In this document: one piece after another, positions 1 through 10,368 of the stretch
Layout: each line of letters starts with the position of its first letter
How positions within the stretch are numbered: position 1 is the first letter of the stretch
Assembly (NCBI GenBank): GCA_964488865.1
Contig: CAZAWR010000034.1
Coordinates: forward strand, 25,747-89,746
DNA from: MWCO01 sp964488865
GTDB lineage: Bacteria; Myxococcota_A; Polyangia; Polyangiales; Polyangiaceae
Length of the DNA: 64,000 nucleotides
Reading direction: 5' to 3'
Notes under the pieces: generated by a model
Database searches by the model: none
The model's input: the letters and a program-made list of their open reading frames with translations, nothing else
Told to the model about the DNA's origin: nothing
Made by a program: the position numbers and the translations under genes

Positions 1-107
1 TGGTCGAGGTATTTCGCGCTCCCGGCGCCACGACGAGCTGCGATTCCTACAAGCTCTCGTTGCGGTGGGACGCGGACGCCCCCCAGCTCACGGCCTGCTC
101 ATTCTGA
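1..107 (+). CDS. C-terminal tail of an unidentified protein (5' truncated by window edge)
   Basis: Frame 3 is open from the left edge and stops at TGA 105-107. The 34 visible codons have strongly G/C third positions, unlike the other two frames here, so this is probably the true reading frame. The tail contains a beta-like stretch (CDSYKLSLRWDA) ending in TACSF, which recalls the last strands of a secreted beta-sandwich domain, but too little is present to name a family. It is followed by a 58-base gap and the next gene on the same strand. Confidence 0.5.
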   Translation, partial: VEVFRAPGATTSCDSYKLSLRWDADAPQLTACSF

Positions 108-165
108 TTGTTGGTTCGTCGCGAACAAAATCGAGGCGTTCCCCCCGACCCTGTTCATTTGCTGG

Positions 166-618
166 ATGCGGACCCGAACCGTTTGCTACGGTGATTGGAT
201 GCAGAGCCGTGGTGGCACGACATCCGAGGCACTGTGGACCGGTCTTCGTGAACTCCGACGCACCTGGCCCGGCGGTGGCTGGAGTTGGGATGGACGCTTG
301 TCCTGCGTCGCCTCCTCTTTCGCCTCGGAGATCGTCGAGGAGGCGAGGGAGGCCGCGCTCCGCGCGCTTCCCCACGCGTGGAACGAAAGAACCCTTGCCA
401 AGGCCCCGTCCCACATCCGCCAACTCGCCGAAACCACCGGGGGCGTACGCGCCGACCAGTTGCTCATGGCACGACAGAGCGTCGACGGCCTTCTCGCCTA
501 CGGGCTGTGGTGGCCGTGGCGCAACGAGGTCACCGTCTCCTTCCGCCTCGGCCTCGGTGGCATCGCCAGCAACCGCGAGGAGATGGAGCTGATGGAGATG
601 TTCGGCGCGTACATGTGA
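166..618 (+). CDS. Hypothetical protein, 150 aa
   Basis: This frame has the third-position GC bias typical of the window and encodes a mixed, slightly acidic globular protein with many Trp residues in its N-terminal third, an alpha-helical middle (about residues 50-100) and an amphipathic C-terminal end rich in Met and Glu. No signal peptide, membrane segment or known motif is visible. The start is uncertain: ATG 166 and ATG 199 are both in frame and neither has a clear ribosome binding site; the frame is also open further upstream but with poor codon bias there. The 215 bases that follow before the next gene show nothing recognisable apart from that gene's ribosome binding site. I do not recognise the family. 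Confidence 0.55.
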   Translation: MRTRTVCYGDWMQSRGGTTSEALWTGLRELRRTWPGGGWSWDGRLSCVASSFASEIVEEAREAALRALPHAWNERTLAKAPSHIRQLAETTGGVRADQLLMARQSVDGLLAYGLWWPWRNEVTVSFRLGLGGIASNREEMELMEMFGAYM

Positions 619-833
619 CGGCTGCCGCACGCGACCCACGGCCGAGGTGCCGTCGAGGTTGGACGATTGCGCTCCTCTCGCAGCCGGACGCCAAAGGGTC
701 GGCTGGCCTGGGATTGTTACAGGACGGGTGTCGAAGCACGTTGAGGGAAACACGCTCCGAGGGCGGTCCCCTCTTGCGCGCGCGATCTCGCCTGGATACG
801 CGACTTCGTTGGGGGCACAGGAGGTCAAACGAG

Positions 834-1841
834 ATGACGCAGTCCGCAACGCCCAAGCCCAAGCAGTCGCTCAAGGACATCGCGCGCCGCGTGAGCTCGG
901 TACCGCCCGGCCCGAACGCCAAGCCCCTGTCACGCCCGCGTGCTGCGCTGGATTCCATGCGACCGGTGACGGTGTCCGCACCGCCTCCCCCTCCTGCCCA
1001 CCAGATGACTGAGCTCGCGAAGCTCTGCGAATCCACGGCCAACCCGATTCCACAGCCAGTCGCCGTGCCCACCGCGAAGCCCCGTCGCTCACGCGCCAAC
1101 GCCCTCCCGATTCTCGTCGGCGTCGCCGTCGGCCTCGGCGCCATCGCCCTGTCCATCACCGTCGTCACGAAGAGCACCGAGCCGCCCACCGCGAGCTTGA
1201 ACACCCCGACAACCCAACCCGCTCCCGTCGCCACGGAAGAGAGGCCGGAGGGACAGCCGCTTCCTGGCACCGAAGCCGTACCCCAGCCGACGACAGTCGA
1301 AGGGCACGAAGGGAACGAAGGGCGCGAAGCCCCCGCGACCCCATCGACCGCCGAGCCCAAACCAACGCAGAACGATCGCGGGGCCGCGGCGGAGAAGCCC
1401 GTCACGACCACAACCGGCTCCGCCAATGCGGACGAGGCAGCCGCCCCGCCCGATCCCAAGCCCACACCCCCACAGGACACTCCGACCCTCTCAGGAGCCA
1501 TGGCAGAAGCCGTCGGAGGTTCCGCCGACCAACCCTCACCCAAAGAAGCAGCGGGAGCAGCGGCCCCAGGTTCCGTTCCAATGACCCCGTCTCAAGGCCA
1601 GGTGCAGAGTGCCCTCGCCTCCGTTCGCGGGGCTGCCAGGGGCTGCGTCGCCGAGATGGATGGCCCGTCCCGCGTCACCCTGACCTTCGGGTCCGACGGC
1701 CGCGTCAGCAACGTCAGCGTCAGCGGGGCCGCCGGCGGAAAACCCGCCGCCAGTTGCATCCGATCAGCACTGAGCAGCGCACGCGTCCATGCCTTTCAGA
1801 GCCCCTCCTTCACCGTCGGCATTTCCCTTCGCCCCGAGTAG
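834..1841 (+). CDS. Membrane-anchored protein with proline-rich linker and TonB/AgmX-like C-terminal domain
   Basis: The 335-residue protein starts at ATG 834, well placed behind AGGAGG at 819-824. A cytoplasmic N-terminal segment with Pro/Ser-rich low complexity is followed by one transmembrane helix (about residues 90-112), then a long Pro/Ala/Thr/Glu-rich periplasmic linker. The last 80 residues form a small folded domain (from about VQSALASVRG to SLRPE) with two Cys residues and a pattern like the AgmX/PglI or TonB C-terminal domains common in myxobacteria, where such proteins contact envelope or motility complexes. That homology is an inference from pattern only. The short compositionally biased linker suggests a reach across the periplasm. 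It converges with the kinase gene downstream, and no partner gene is adjacent. Confidence 0.75.
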   Translation: MTQSATPKPKQSLKDIARRVSSVPPGPNAKPLSRPRAALDSMRPVTVSAPPPPPAHQMTELAKLCESTANPIPQPVAVPTAKPRRSRANALPILVGVAVGLGAIALSITVVTKSTEPPTASLNTPTTQPAPVATEERPEGQPLPGTEAVPQPTTVEGHEGNEGREAPATPSTAEPKPTQNDRGAAAEKPVTTTTGSANADEAAAPPDPKPTPPQDTPTLSGAMAEAVGGSADQPSPKEAAGAAAPGSVPMTPSQGQVQSALASVRGAARGCVAEMDGPSRVTLTFGSDGRVSNVSVSGAAGGKPAASCIRSALSSARVHAFQSPSFTVGISLRPE

Positions 1842-1927
1842 GCCCTCGAAAAAATCGTACGACCGGCTCACGCCCCCGACCGAACAGCGGGCGAGGCGTT
1901 TGGGGGTGGCCGCGGTGAGCACGGCGA

Positions 1928-1947
1928 GGGGGCTTTGCAAGTCCCCC
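1928..1947. terminator. Possible weak bidirectional terminator hairpin
   Basis: A five-base G/C stem (GGGGG at 1928-1932 with CCCCC at 1943-1947) encloses a partly self-paired CTTTGCAAGT. It lies between two convergent genes. There is no clean T-tract on either strand, so this is only a candidate. Confidence 0.25.
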
Positions 1948-1994
1948 CTTAGAAAAACCTAGACACAAAGCGGCGCGGAACGCTTGATTTGGGC

Positions 1995-4547
<2,553 letters not shown>

Positions 4548-4688
4548 CCCGTGTGATCAACCGTTCGTGCCGAGTCCCTAGGGCCCGGGCATCGCCCGAG
4601 AGTAGCCCAACACAACGTGCTCTCCTACCACGGTCGTGGGGGAGGGCACACCTTGCTTGCCCGAGGCAGAACGACGTACGTTGGCCGC

Positions 4689-5396
4689 ATGACTCGTTCA
4701 CGCGTTTCGCCGTGGTTTTCACCTGGAAAGTGGCTCGGAGTGGTGGTGCTGACGACAAGCTGTGGCGCTCCCGGGCCTCGGATCCAAGGGCCCGGTGAAG
4801 ACGACGTCCGCGTCACTCCATCCACGAGCCCGGCCCAGGCCCCCCCGAGTCGCCCCGCGGAGGCGCCCGCGTGCACGCTCGCGGCAACGAAGGTGCGGCT
4901 TCGGGTCGACGAGGGCCAGGGAATGCCGACGGGAACCGGCTTGACGGTCACGCACGAAGGGACCTCCCACGACAACTTCGGCCCAGATGGCTTCGACTTC
5001 GTGTTGACGCTGCACTTCCGCCGGGAGGGTGAGGAAGCGCGTCATCAGCACTCTTTCCGAGACCGAACTTCACACGCCGTGCTCGGCCACTGCTACCGCA
5101 TCGTGGATGCGGCGCAGGGTGCGGTGCTGCTCGAGCTTTCGTCCCTGCCCACGCCGGACGGCGACCCGAACGACACGGACCTCGTGGGCACAGGCAGTCC
5201 CTCCGCACCGAACGCCCCGCGGTGCACCCGCGTGCGCAAGGGCGGCCCCGGGTCGGACGGTCCCGAACAAACCCACGGCTGCGCACCGGACGAGATCTGC
5301 CTGTGTGAAGCGCAGGCGGGGTACAGCTGCCAGGGACGATGCGTGCCGGCAAGCTCCGGGTACCCGGAACGCAGCCCCCACGAGCCGCGTCAGTAA
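4689..5396 (+). CDS. Putative lipoprotein, 235 aa
   Basis: ATG 4689 gives a short N-terminus with a hydrophobic stretch (WLGVVVLTTSCG) ending in a lipobox-like LTTSC, followed by a Pro/Ser/Thr-rich linker, the usual form of a myxobacterial outer-membrane lipoprotein. The folded part (about residues 60-170) is beta-rich with two Cys. The C-terminal 45 residues contain six Cys in a compact arrangement (CAPDEICLCEAQ, CQGRCV) suggestive of a small disulfide module. I do not recognise the family. Its stop lies inside the 3' end of the convergent repeat gene: the two coding regions overlap tail to tail by 7 bases (5390-5396). Confidence 0.75.
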   Translation: MTRSRVSPWFSPGKWLGVVVLTTSCGAPGPRIQGPGEDDVRVTPSTSPAQAPPSRPAEAPACTLAATKVRLRVDEGQGMPTGTGLTVTHEGTSHDNFGPDGFDFVLTLHFRREGEEARHQHSFRDRTSHAVLGHCYRIVDAAQGAVLLELSSLPTPDGDPNDTDLVGTGSPSAPNAPRCTRVRKGGPGSDGPEQTHGCAPDEICLCEAQAGYSCQGRCVPASSGYPERSPHEPRQ

Positions 5397-7525
5397 CGCG
5401 TGAACTCGATCTGGTAGGGCAGACAAGCCGTGCTCGAGCCCGTGGCAAAGACCTCAATCAGAAATGCGGTCGGGATGGTGGAGTACGTTCCGCTCGCGGG
5501 CGTCGGGTCGATGCTCCCCGTGTCCTGGCACGCGGCCGAGTGGCCGAACTCCCAGGAGGTGATCCCCGTGCTGTCGGCAGACGTGGTTGCCCCGCACGCA
5601 TAGCCTGTCGAGGGTGGACACGTTTGGGAGTCGTACACGGCCATGCGCAGCAGACCGCTGGGGTCCACCAAGGTGATGCGAGGTCGCTGCGTGCACGTCG
5701 ACACATTCATGCTCAGCGTCCCGCGGAACCAGTCCCGGTCTCCGACCGGCATGATGGAGTACGTCGCGCTCGTCTGCGTGCTCATCCCGATGGCCCCGAA
5801 GTCGGTCGGGGAAGCGCACGTGTCGGACACCGCGTCGTTCACGCATTCGCACCCGTTCGCATAGACCTGGTCCGCGTCCAGGTAGTCCGCGGCGCACGCC
5901 GCGATCTGGCACGTGTCCACGTTGCACGCCACCGACGCCGTGTTGGGCGGCATGGGCGACGTGCAGCTGTTGCCACAAGCGCCGCACGCATCGGGATTGC
6001 TCGCGAGGTACGTCTCGCAGCCGTCGGAGAGCTTGTCACCGTTGCAGTCTCCGTAGGAAGCAGCGCACGTCCCGTCACATCCGCCTGCCGTACAGTGCGG
6101 GGTGATGTTCTGGGTGGAGCACGCAACCCCGCAAGCGCCGCAGTTTCCGGGGTCGGAGCCCGTGTCCGTCTCGCACCCGTCCACGAGCTTGTCGTTGTTG
6201 CAGTCGGTGTACCCGTCCAAGCACGTCCCCGTGCAGGCACCGGCTTCGCAGACGGGCGTCATGTGATTGCTGCTGCAGGCTCGCCCACAACCGCTGCAGT
6301 GGGCGGGGTCCGTACGGACATCCGTCTCGCACCCGTTGGATGGGTTGCCATCGCAGTTGCCCCAGCCCGGCTCGCACGTGACGCTGCACGCTCCGCCGAT
6401 GCAAACCGAAGCGCCGTTGACGTCTCCGCAGAGGTTGCCGCAAGTCCCGCAGTTCGCCTTGCTGTTAGCCAAGTTGGTCTCGCAACCGTTGTCGGTCACG
6501 CCATCGCAGTTCCCCCATCCCGCGTTGCAGGCCTTGATCATGCACACGCCGCCAAGACACGCGGTCACGGCGTTGGGCAAGGTGCACGTGCACCCGCACT
6601 GGTGCTCGATCCCTCCGCCGCCACAGGTGTCCGGCGCGGTGCAAGAACCGCATTCGATCTCCCCGCACCCGCTGTCGAGCGTGCCGCAATTCGCCCCCAG
6701 CTGAACGCACGTCTTGGGCGCACACCCGCACTGGTTGACAGTCCCGCCCCCGCCGCACTGCTCCGGAGCGGTGCACTTCCCGCAGTCCAGCGCGTCGCTG
6801 CACCCATCCGAAGCGAAGCCGCACGAAGCGCCCACCTGCGCGCACGTCTTGGGCACGCACTCACCAGACCCACAAACATTCGGCCCACCGCCGCCGCAGA
6901 CCTGTCCGCCGGTGCAATCACCGCAGTCCTTCGTTCCCCTACACCCGTCCGGAACGGTCCCGCAGCTCGCACCAAGCTGGGAGCACGTCTTGGGCGTGCA
7001 GCCACACTCGTTGATCTTGCCGGACCCGCCGCACGTGTCGGGCGCCGCACACGTTCCACAGTCGATGGCCGTAGCGCAACCGTCGGAGGCATAGCCACAC
7101 TGCGCCCCTACTTGAACGCAAGACTTCGGAAAGCAGTCATCGGTGCCGCACTTGTTCGTCCCCCCACCACCGCAGGTCTGACCGTCCGGGCAATCCCCGC
7201 ACTCGATCTTTTCGCCGCACCCGTCCGGCGCGGAACCGCAGTTGGCTTCGAGCTGTGCGCACGTCTTCGGGACGCACTCCACGGGCGTCGTGTCTTCCTC
7301 GACGTCCTTGGGTGCGTCATTCGCAACGTCCTTGGGTGCGTCCGTGGACGCGTCACCCGGTCCGGCATTGGTGGCCGACTCGGCCTCCTCCCCTCCCGCG
7401 CACCCCGCCACGAAGACGGTCAAGGCCAGGGTCGACAGCACGGCTCGGCGGGGCCAAGTCCCCCCTCGAACGAGACGAACCCCCACCCGTCGACAACTCC
7501 CCCGTGCGCGCAAGAAAGCCAGCAT
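5390..7525 (-). CDS. Cys-rich repeat lipoprotein with two repeat classes
   Basis: The 711-residue protein starts at ATG 7525; a basic N-terminus and hydrophobic core end in the lipobox-like VAGC near residue 42. After an acidic Asp/Ala/Thr linker come five tandem Cys-rich units of about 45 residues (pattern CxPKTCxQLxAxCG, DGC, CGxC, CGGxG), then four units of about 50 residues of another class (GWGNCDG, NGCETD, CGxCG, ACxxxC), then a compact C-terminal domain of about 130 residues that resembles a bacterial pre-peptidase beta-sandwich. Such arrays are common on the surface of myxobacteria; the role, possibly adhesion, is inferred. The gene is probably monocistronic: a 94-base gap separates it from the upstream protease gene. 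Confidence 0.85.
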   Translation of the reverse strand: MLAFLRARGSCRRVGVRLVRGGTWPRRAVLSTLALTVFVAGCAGGEEAESATNAGPGDASTDAPKDVANDAPKDVEEDTTPVECVPKTCAQLEANCGSAPDGCGEKIECGDCPDGQTCGGGGTNKCGTDDCFPKSCVQVGAQCGYASDGCATAIDCGTCAAPDTCGGSGKINECGCTPKTCSQLGASCGTVPDGCRGTKDCGDCTGGQVCGGGGPNVCGSGECVPKTCAQVGASCGFASDGCSDALDCGKCTAPEQCGGGGTVNQCGCAPKTCVQLGANCGTLDSGCGEIECGSCTAPDTCGGGGIEHQCGCTCTLPNAVTACLGGVCMIKACNAGWGNCDGVTDNGCETNLANSKANCGTCGNLCGDVNGASVCIGGACSVTCEPGWGNCDGNPSNGCETDVRTDPAHCSGCGRACSSNHMTPVCEAGACTGTCLDGYTDCNNDKLVDGCETDTGSDPGNCGACGVACSTQNITPHCTAGGCDGTCAASYGDCNGDKLSDGCETYLASNPDACGACGNSCTSPMPPNTASVACNVDTCQIAACAADYLDADQVYANGCECVNDAVSDTCASPTDFGAIGMSTQTSATYSIMPVGDRDWFRGTLSMNVSTCTQRPRITLVDPSGLLRMAVYDSQTCPPSTGYACGATTSADSTGITSWEFGHSAACQDTGSIDPTPASGTYSTIPTAFLIEVFATGSSTACLPYQIEFTRY

Positions 7526-7619
7526 GCTTGGAAGGATACGGGGATCCCGACCACTTCTCAAGCAAGCGGACGCAATCCGCCACGGAAGGGCAACGCGCCG
7601 CGGCCGGGAAGACGTGAAG

Positions 7620-9131
7620 TCACAACGACATCAGGCTCGGGCGGCGCCTTCGAACCCACCCAATCCCGACCGCCAAGGCCACGAGGAGCCAGGGAGCGCC
7701 GAAGCCTGAGGAGGGGCCCACGGAGCAAGCGCACCCAGGCTCGATGGCATCCGGTGGTCCGAGGTCCGCGTCCTGTTCGGCATCCTTCGCAGCGTCCCCG
7801 CCCCCGTCGTCCGGGGAATCCGGAGCGGCATCGCTGCCGTCGATGGCGCTCGAGGCGTCCGGCTCTGCGGAGTCCACGGAAACGTCGTCGGGACCATCCG
7901 GCGAGCTGTCGGGCGCGGCCGCGTCGACGACCACACTGACGGGGCCACACGTCCCGATGTCCCCGAGCAGAGAAATCAGGGGGGCACAGGGCACGCCATC
8001 GGGACAATCGGCATCGCTGCAGCAGACCTTTTCGCATCGGATGGAGGCGCCGCAGAAGAACCCTGGCATGCAGAAGCGCGACGTCTGATCGCAGGTCTTG
8101 CCGGGCTCCACGGCGTTCGGACCGGCGAAGCAAGCCACGGTCCCGGCCGTGGCATCGAAACGACAAGCCTCCCCGGCCGCGGTGTCGCACCCTTCGTTGG
8201 TCAAGGGATGACACGCGCTGTTGAGGGGAACGCAGGAGGGATTGCCGTCGAGCAAGCTGCCATCCGGTTCATCGCTCGCATCCCAGCCGCCGCCGTTGAA
8301 CCCGCCGTCGATGACGCCGCCGTCGAGGTCTCCGCCGACGCTCTCGATCCACTTGGCGAAGTGGGGCACGAGCGTGTAGACGGTGGCGTGCCCGCAAGGC
8401 TGCACGGCGTGCTCCCAGGCGCGGGAGGTGGCGCCCACGAGCCAGAGCGTGTTGTTGTCGACGACGTAGGCCGGGCCGCCGCTGTCGCCGAAGCAGGCGT
8501 CTGGCTCCCCGGTTCTGCCCCCCAGCAACTCGGAGGTGACGTGACGCACGTGGGGGGTCAGGCCTTTGTAGAGCACGCCGGAGGCTCCCGTGTTCGTGTC
8601 GTGGATGCCGAAGCCGACGATGTGCATGACCCGATTGGGATAGAGGACGGAGTCGACTTGATCGTTCGGCAGGATGGGGGTCACGACGGCGCCTTCGATG
8701 GGCTCCTCGAGGACCAGAACGCCGATGTCGTTCACGGGTCCCAGCCCATAGGCGTCCAAGGGAACGTTGGGTTGGTAGCCCGGGTGAGCGACAGCCTGGG
8801 AAACCACCCTTCTTTCGGAGGCTGGCGCCTGCTGGGGGATGGCGTGTCCGTACACCACGCGCAGATCGGAAGGGCCGTGGTTGTCGACGCAGTGGGCCGC
8901 GGTCACGACGACGTTGGGGGCCACGAGGGTACCGGAGCAGAAGGGGTCTCCGGAGGTATCGGTGAGAGCGACCGTAGAGGGATAGTCCGACGGGGAAGCG
9001 GGGACGCCGCCGACGACGGCCTGCGCCTGCGAGCCAGTACCGGCGGAGGGAGCCGGGCTCGCACAGTGCAGCGCCGCGCCGCACGCGACGACGGCCAGGA
9101 GAGAAACGGAGGAGGCTTTGAGGTGTTGCAT
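7620..9131 (-). CDS. Secreted trypsin-like serine protease with MYXO-CTERM-like tail
   Basis: A 503-residue chymotrypsin-fold protease (S1). A signal peptide is followed by a short propeptide and the activation-site-like VVGGVPAS at about 39-46. The catalytic triad can be read as His80 (TAAHC), Asp135 (NDIGVLVLE) and Ser217 (GDSGGP), so it should be active. Beyond the protease domain (to about residue 265) lies a Cys-containing region and a long Asp/Ala/Ser/Pro-rich linker. The C-terminus has GCACS, a hydrophobic helix and RRRR, matching the MYXO-CTERM sorting signal that anchors or processes surface proteins in myxobacteria. It lies 6 bases downstream of the PIG-L gene and is probably cotranscribed with it. 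Confidence 0.9.
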   Translation of the reverse strand: MQHLKASSVSLLAVVACGAALHCASPAPSAGTGSQAQAVVGGVPASPSDYPSTVALTDTSGDPFCSGTLVAPNVVVTAAHCVDNHGPSDLRVVYGHAIPQQAPASERRVVSQAVAHPGYQPNVPLDAYGLGPVNDIGVLVLEEPIEGAVVTPILPNDQVDSVLYPNRVMHIVGFGIHDTNTGASGVLYKGLTPHVRHVTSELLGGRTGEPDACFGDSGGPAYVVDNNTLWLVGATSRAWEHAVQPCGHATVYTLVPHFAKWIESVGGDLDGGVIDGGFNGGGWDASDEPDGSLLDGNPSCVPLNSACHPLTNEGCDTAAGEACRFDATAGTVACFAGPNAVEPGKTCDQTSRFCMPGFFCGASIRCEKVCCSDADCPDGVPCAPLISLLGDIGTCGPVSVVVDAAAPDSSPDGPDDVSVDSAEPDASSAIDGSDAAPDSPDDGGGDAAKDAEQDADLGPPDAIEPGCACSVGPSSGFGAPWLLVALAVGIGWVRRRRPSLMSL

Positions 9132-9137
9132 GGGCGT

Positions 9138-10040
9138 TCAGAGGTGCCAGGAGCGTTCCACGTAGTGTCCGGGAAATCCGAGGCGTCGGGCGTACTCGAG
9201 GGTCGCCCACTGGATGTGAAGGGGGGAGCCGAGGAAGCCGCGTGATTCCGCGGCGAGGGCATCCAGAGCTGGGAGCCATTCCGTGAGGATATCGAGAGAC
9301 CAGGACACACAAGAGGACCGCGCCGCTGCCGCAGGCTCCTGCAACCCACGGACGAAGGCTTCGAGCAGGTGAACCACGATGGGAGCGTGGTCCCCGGGGC
9401 GGATCTGCTGTCGTGTGGCGGAGGCGCCGAAGAAGGACTGAAAGAACCGCTGGCTGCGAACAGCCGGAGGACGAGCGCCCACATCGCCGGAGAAGGCAAC
9501 GCGCCCCACCTGCGTGAGCCGGAGCCAGACAGCCTCCTCGACGAAGGCGGCGGGCCGTTCCTCAAAGAGCGTGAGCTGCAAACCCGGACGCTCCGCAACC
9601 AGGTCCAACGCCACCTGGTGTGTGATCCTGTGGTCGACGTGATGGCCTGCACCCAAGGGGGCCATCACCTCACGCGGCTCGAGCTCGTCGAGCACCTCCG
9701 CGAACCAGCGGCGCACCTGATCCACCACGTCCCGCTCGGCTTCCCGACACAACTGACCCGCAAGAGTCCGGAAGCTGCGACCGCGAAGGGGCGCGTCGAC
9801 GAGGCCTCCCGTCCGCAAGGTCGCTCCCAGGCTCGTGACGGCAAGGTCAGCCCCGCGTTTCGCTCGCTCGTAACGCCCGAGGGTAGCTTCATCCGCCGCT
9901 TCGCCGGGGCTGCTGAAGGGGACGGCCACGACGGGGCCCTCCCCCGCCCGAGATCGCTCCAGAATCCAACCGGGGCAAGAGAGCACCGCGTCGTCGAAGT
10001 GGGGCGACAGGACGACGGCGGAGCAGCGCGCAAGGGTCAT
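9138..10040 (-). CDS. PIG-L (LmbE) family N-acetylglucosaminyl deacetylase-like protein
   Basis: The 300-residue protein carries the family's zinc-binding PHFDD signature at residues 13-17 (H14, D16, D17) and a second metal-ligand region, LGAGHHVDHR, in its middle. PIG-L enzymes remove acetyl groups from GlcNAc-type sugars, as in bacillithiol, mycothiol or glycolipid synthesis; the substrate here cannot be read. ATG 10040 is preceded on its strand by GGAAG at a suitable distance and gives the normal family N-terminus. A longer frame upstream reads through low-complexity sequence and was not used. There is no signal peptide, so it should be cytosolic. The neighbouring protease gene follows after 6 bases. 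Confidence 0.85.
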   Translation of the reverse strand: MTLARCSAVVLSPHFDDAVLSCPGWILERSRAGEGPVVAVPFSSPGEAADEATLGRYERAKRGADLAVTSLGATLRTGGLVDAPLRGRSFRTLAGQLCREAERDVVDQVRRWFAEVLDELEPREVMAPLGAGHHVDHRITHQVALDLVAERPGLQLTLFEERPAAFVEEAVWLRLTQVGRVAFSGDVGARPPAVRSQRFFQSFFGASATRQQIRPGDHAPIVVHLLEAFVRGLQEPAAAARSSCVSWSLDILTEWLPALDALAAESRGFLGSPLHIQWATLEYARRLGFPGHYVERSWHL

Positions 10041-10368
10041 GGTCTTCCTTGGAGGGCGCTCGCCAGCGAATGGCAAGGAGGGACGGGGAGGGCGAAGCAG
10101 GCGGCGCAGGCGGCGCAGGCGGTACAGGCGCAGCCGAGCGAGCCTGGTTGAGCCGTCACGGAGCCGGGCGACGACAGCCCCGTTCCACGCCCCCACCGGG
10201 GGATCGGCCCGACCGGCGCACGTGGGACGAGAAAGACCATGGGGCTTGCTTGCCGCTTTTCGGATCGGATGTCCAGAACCCACGCCACGTTGTCTCTTCC
10301 TCTTCATGGCGGTTGGGCTACGATGGACGGCTGGCTCGGAGTCGCCCGATCGGTCCGAGCCGCTAGCC
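10041..10368. other. Divergent intergenic region, no gene seen
   Basis: This 328-base gap separates the divergent PIG-L and receiver/GGDEF genes and must hold both promoters. I see no convincing sigma-70 or sigma-54 promoter. The only structure is a 9-base tandem repeat near the PIG-L side. Confidence 0.5.
10097..10132 (+). repeat. Four-copy 9-base tandem repeat (GCAGGCGGC)
   Basis: Two exact copies of GCAGGCGGC (10097-10114) are followed by two diverged copies (GCAGGCGGT, ACAGGCGCA). It sits 57 bases upstream of the PIG-L start, in non-coding sequence, and could vary in copy number by slippage. Confidence 0.6.

Noticed and set aside
88..849. Minus-strand frame of 253 codons at the left edge
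   Set aside because: Lies opposite the better-biased plus-strand frame at 166-618 and runs into the start of the gene at 834; no motif.
5339..7939. Plus-strand open frame of about 866 codons antisense to the Cys-repeat gene and the gene behind it
   Set aside because: It reads as low-complexity Arg/Ala/Val/His-rich sequence mirroring the repeats on the other strand; the Cys pattern and lipoprotein signal on the minus strand make that the coding strand.
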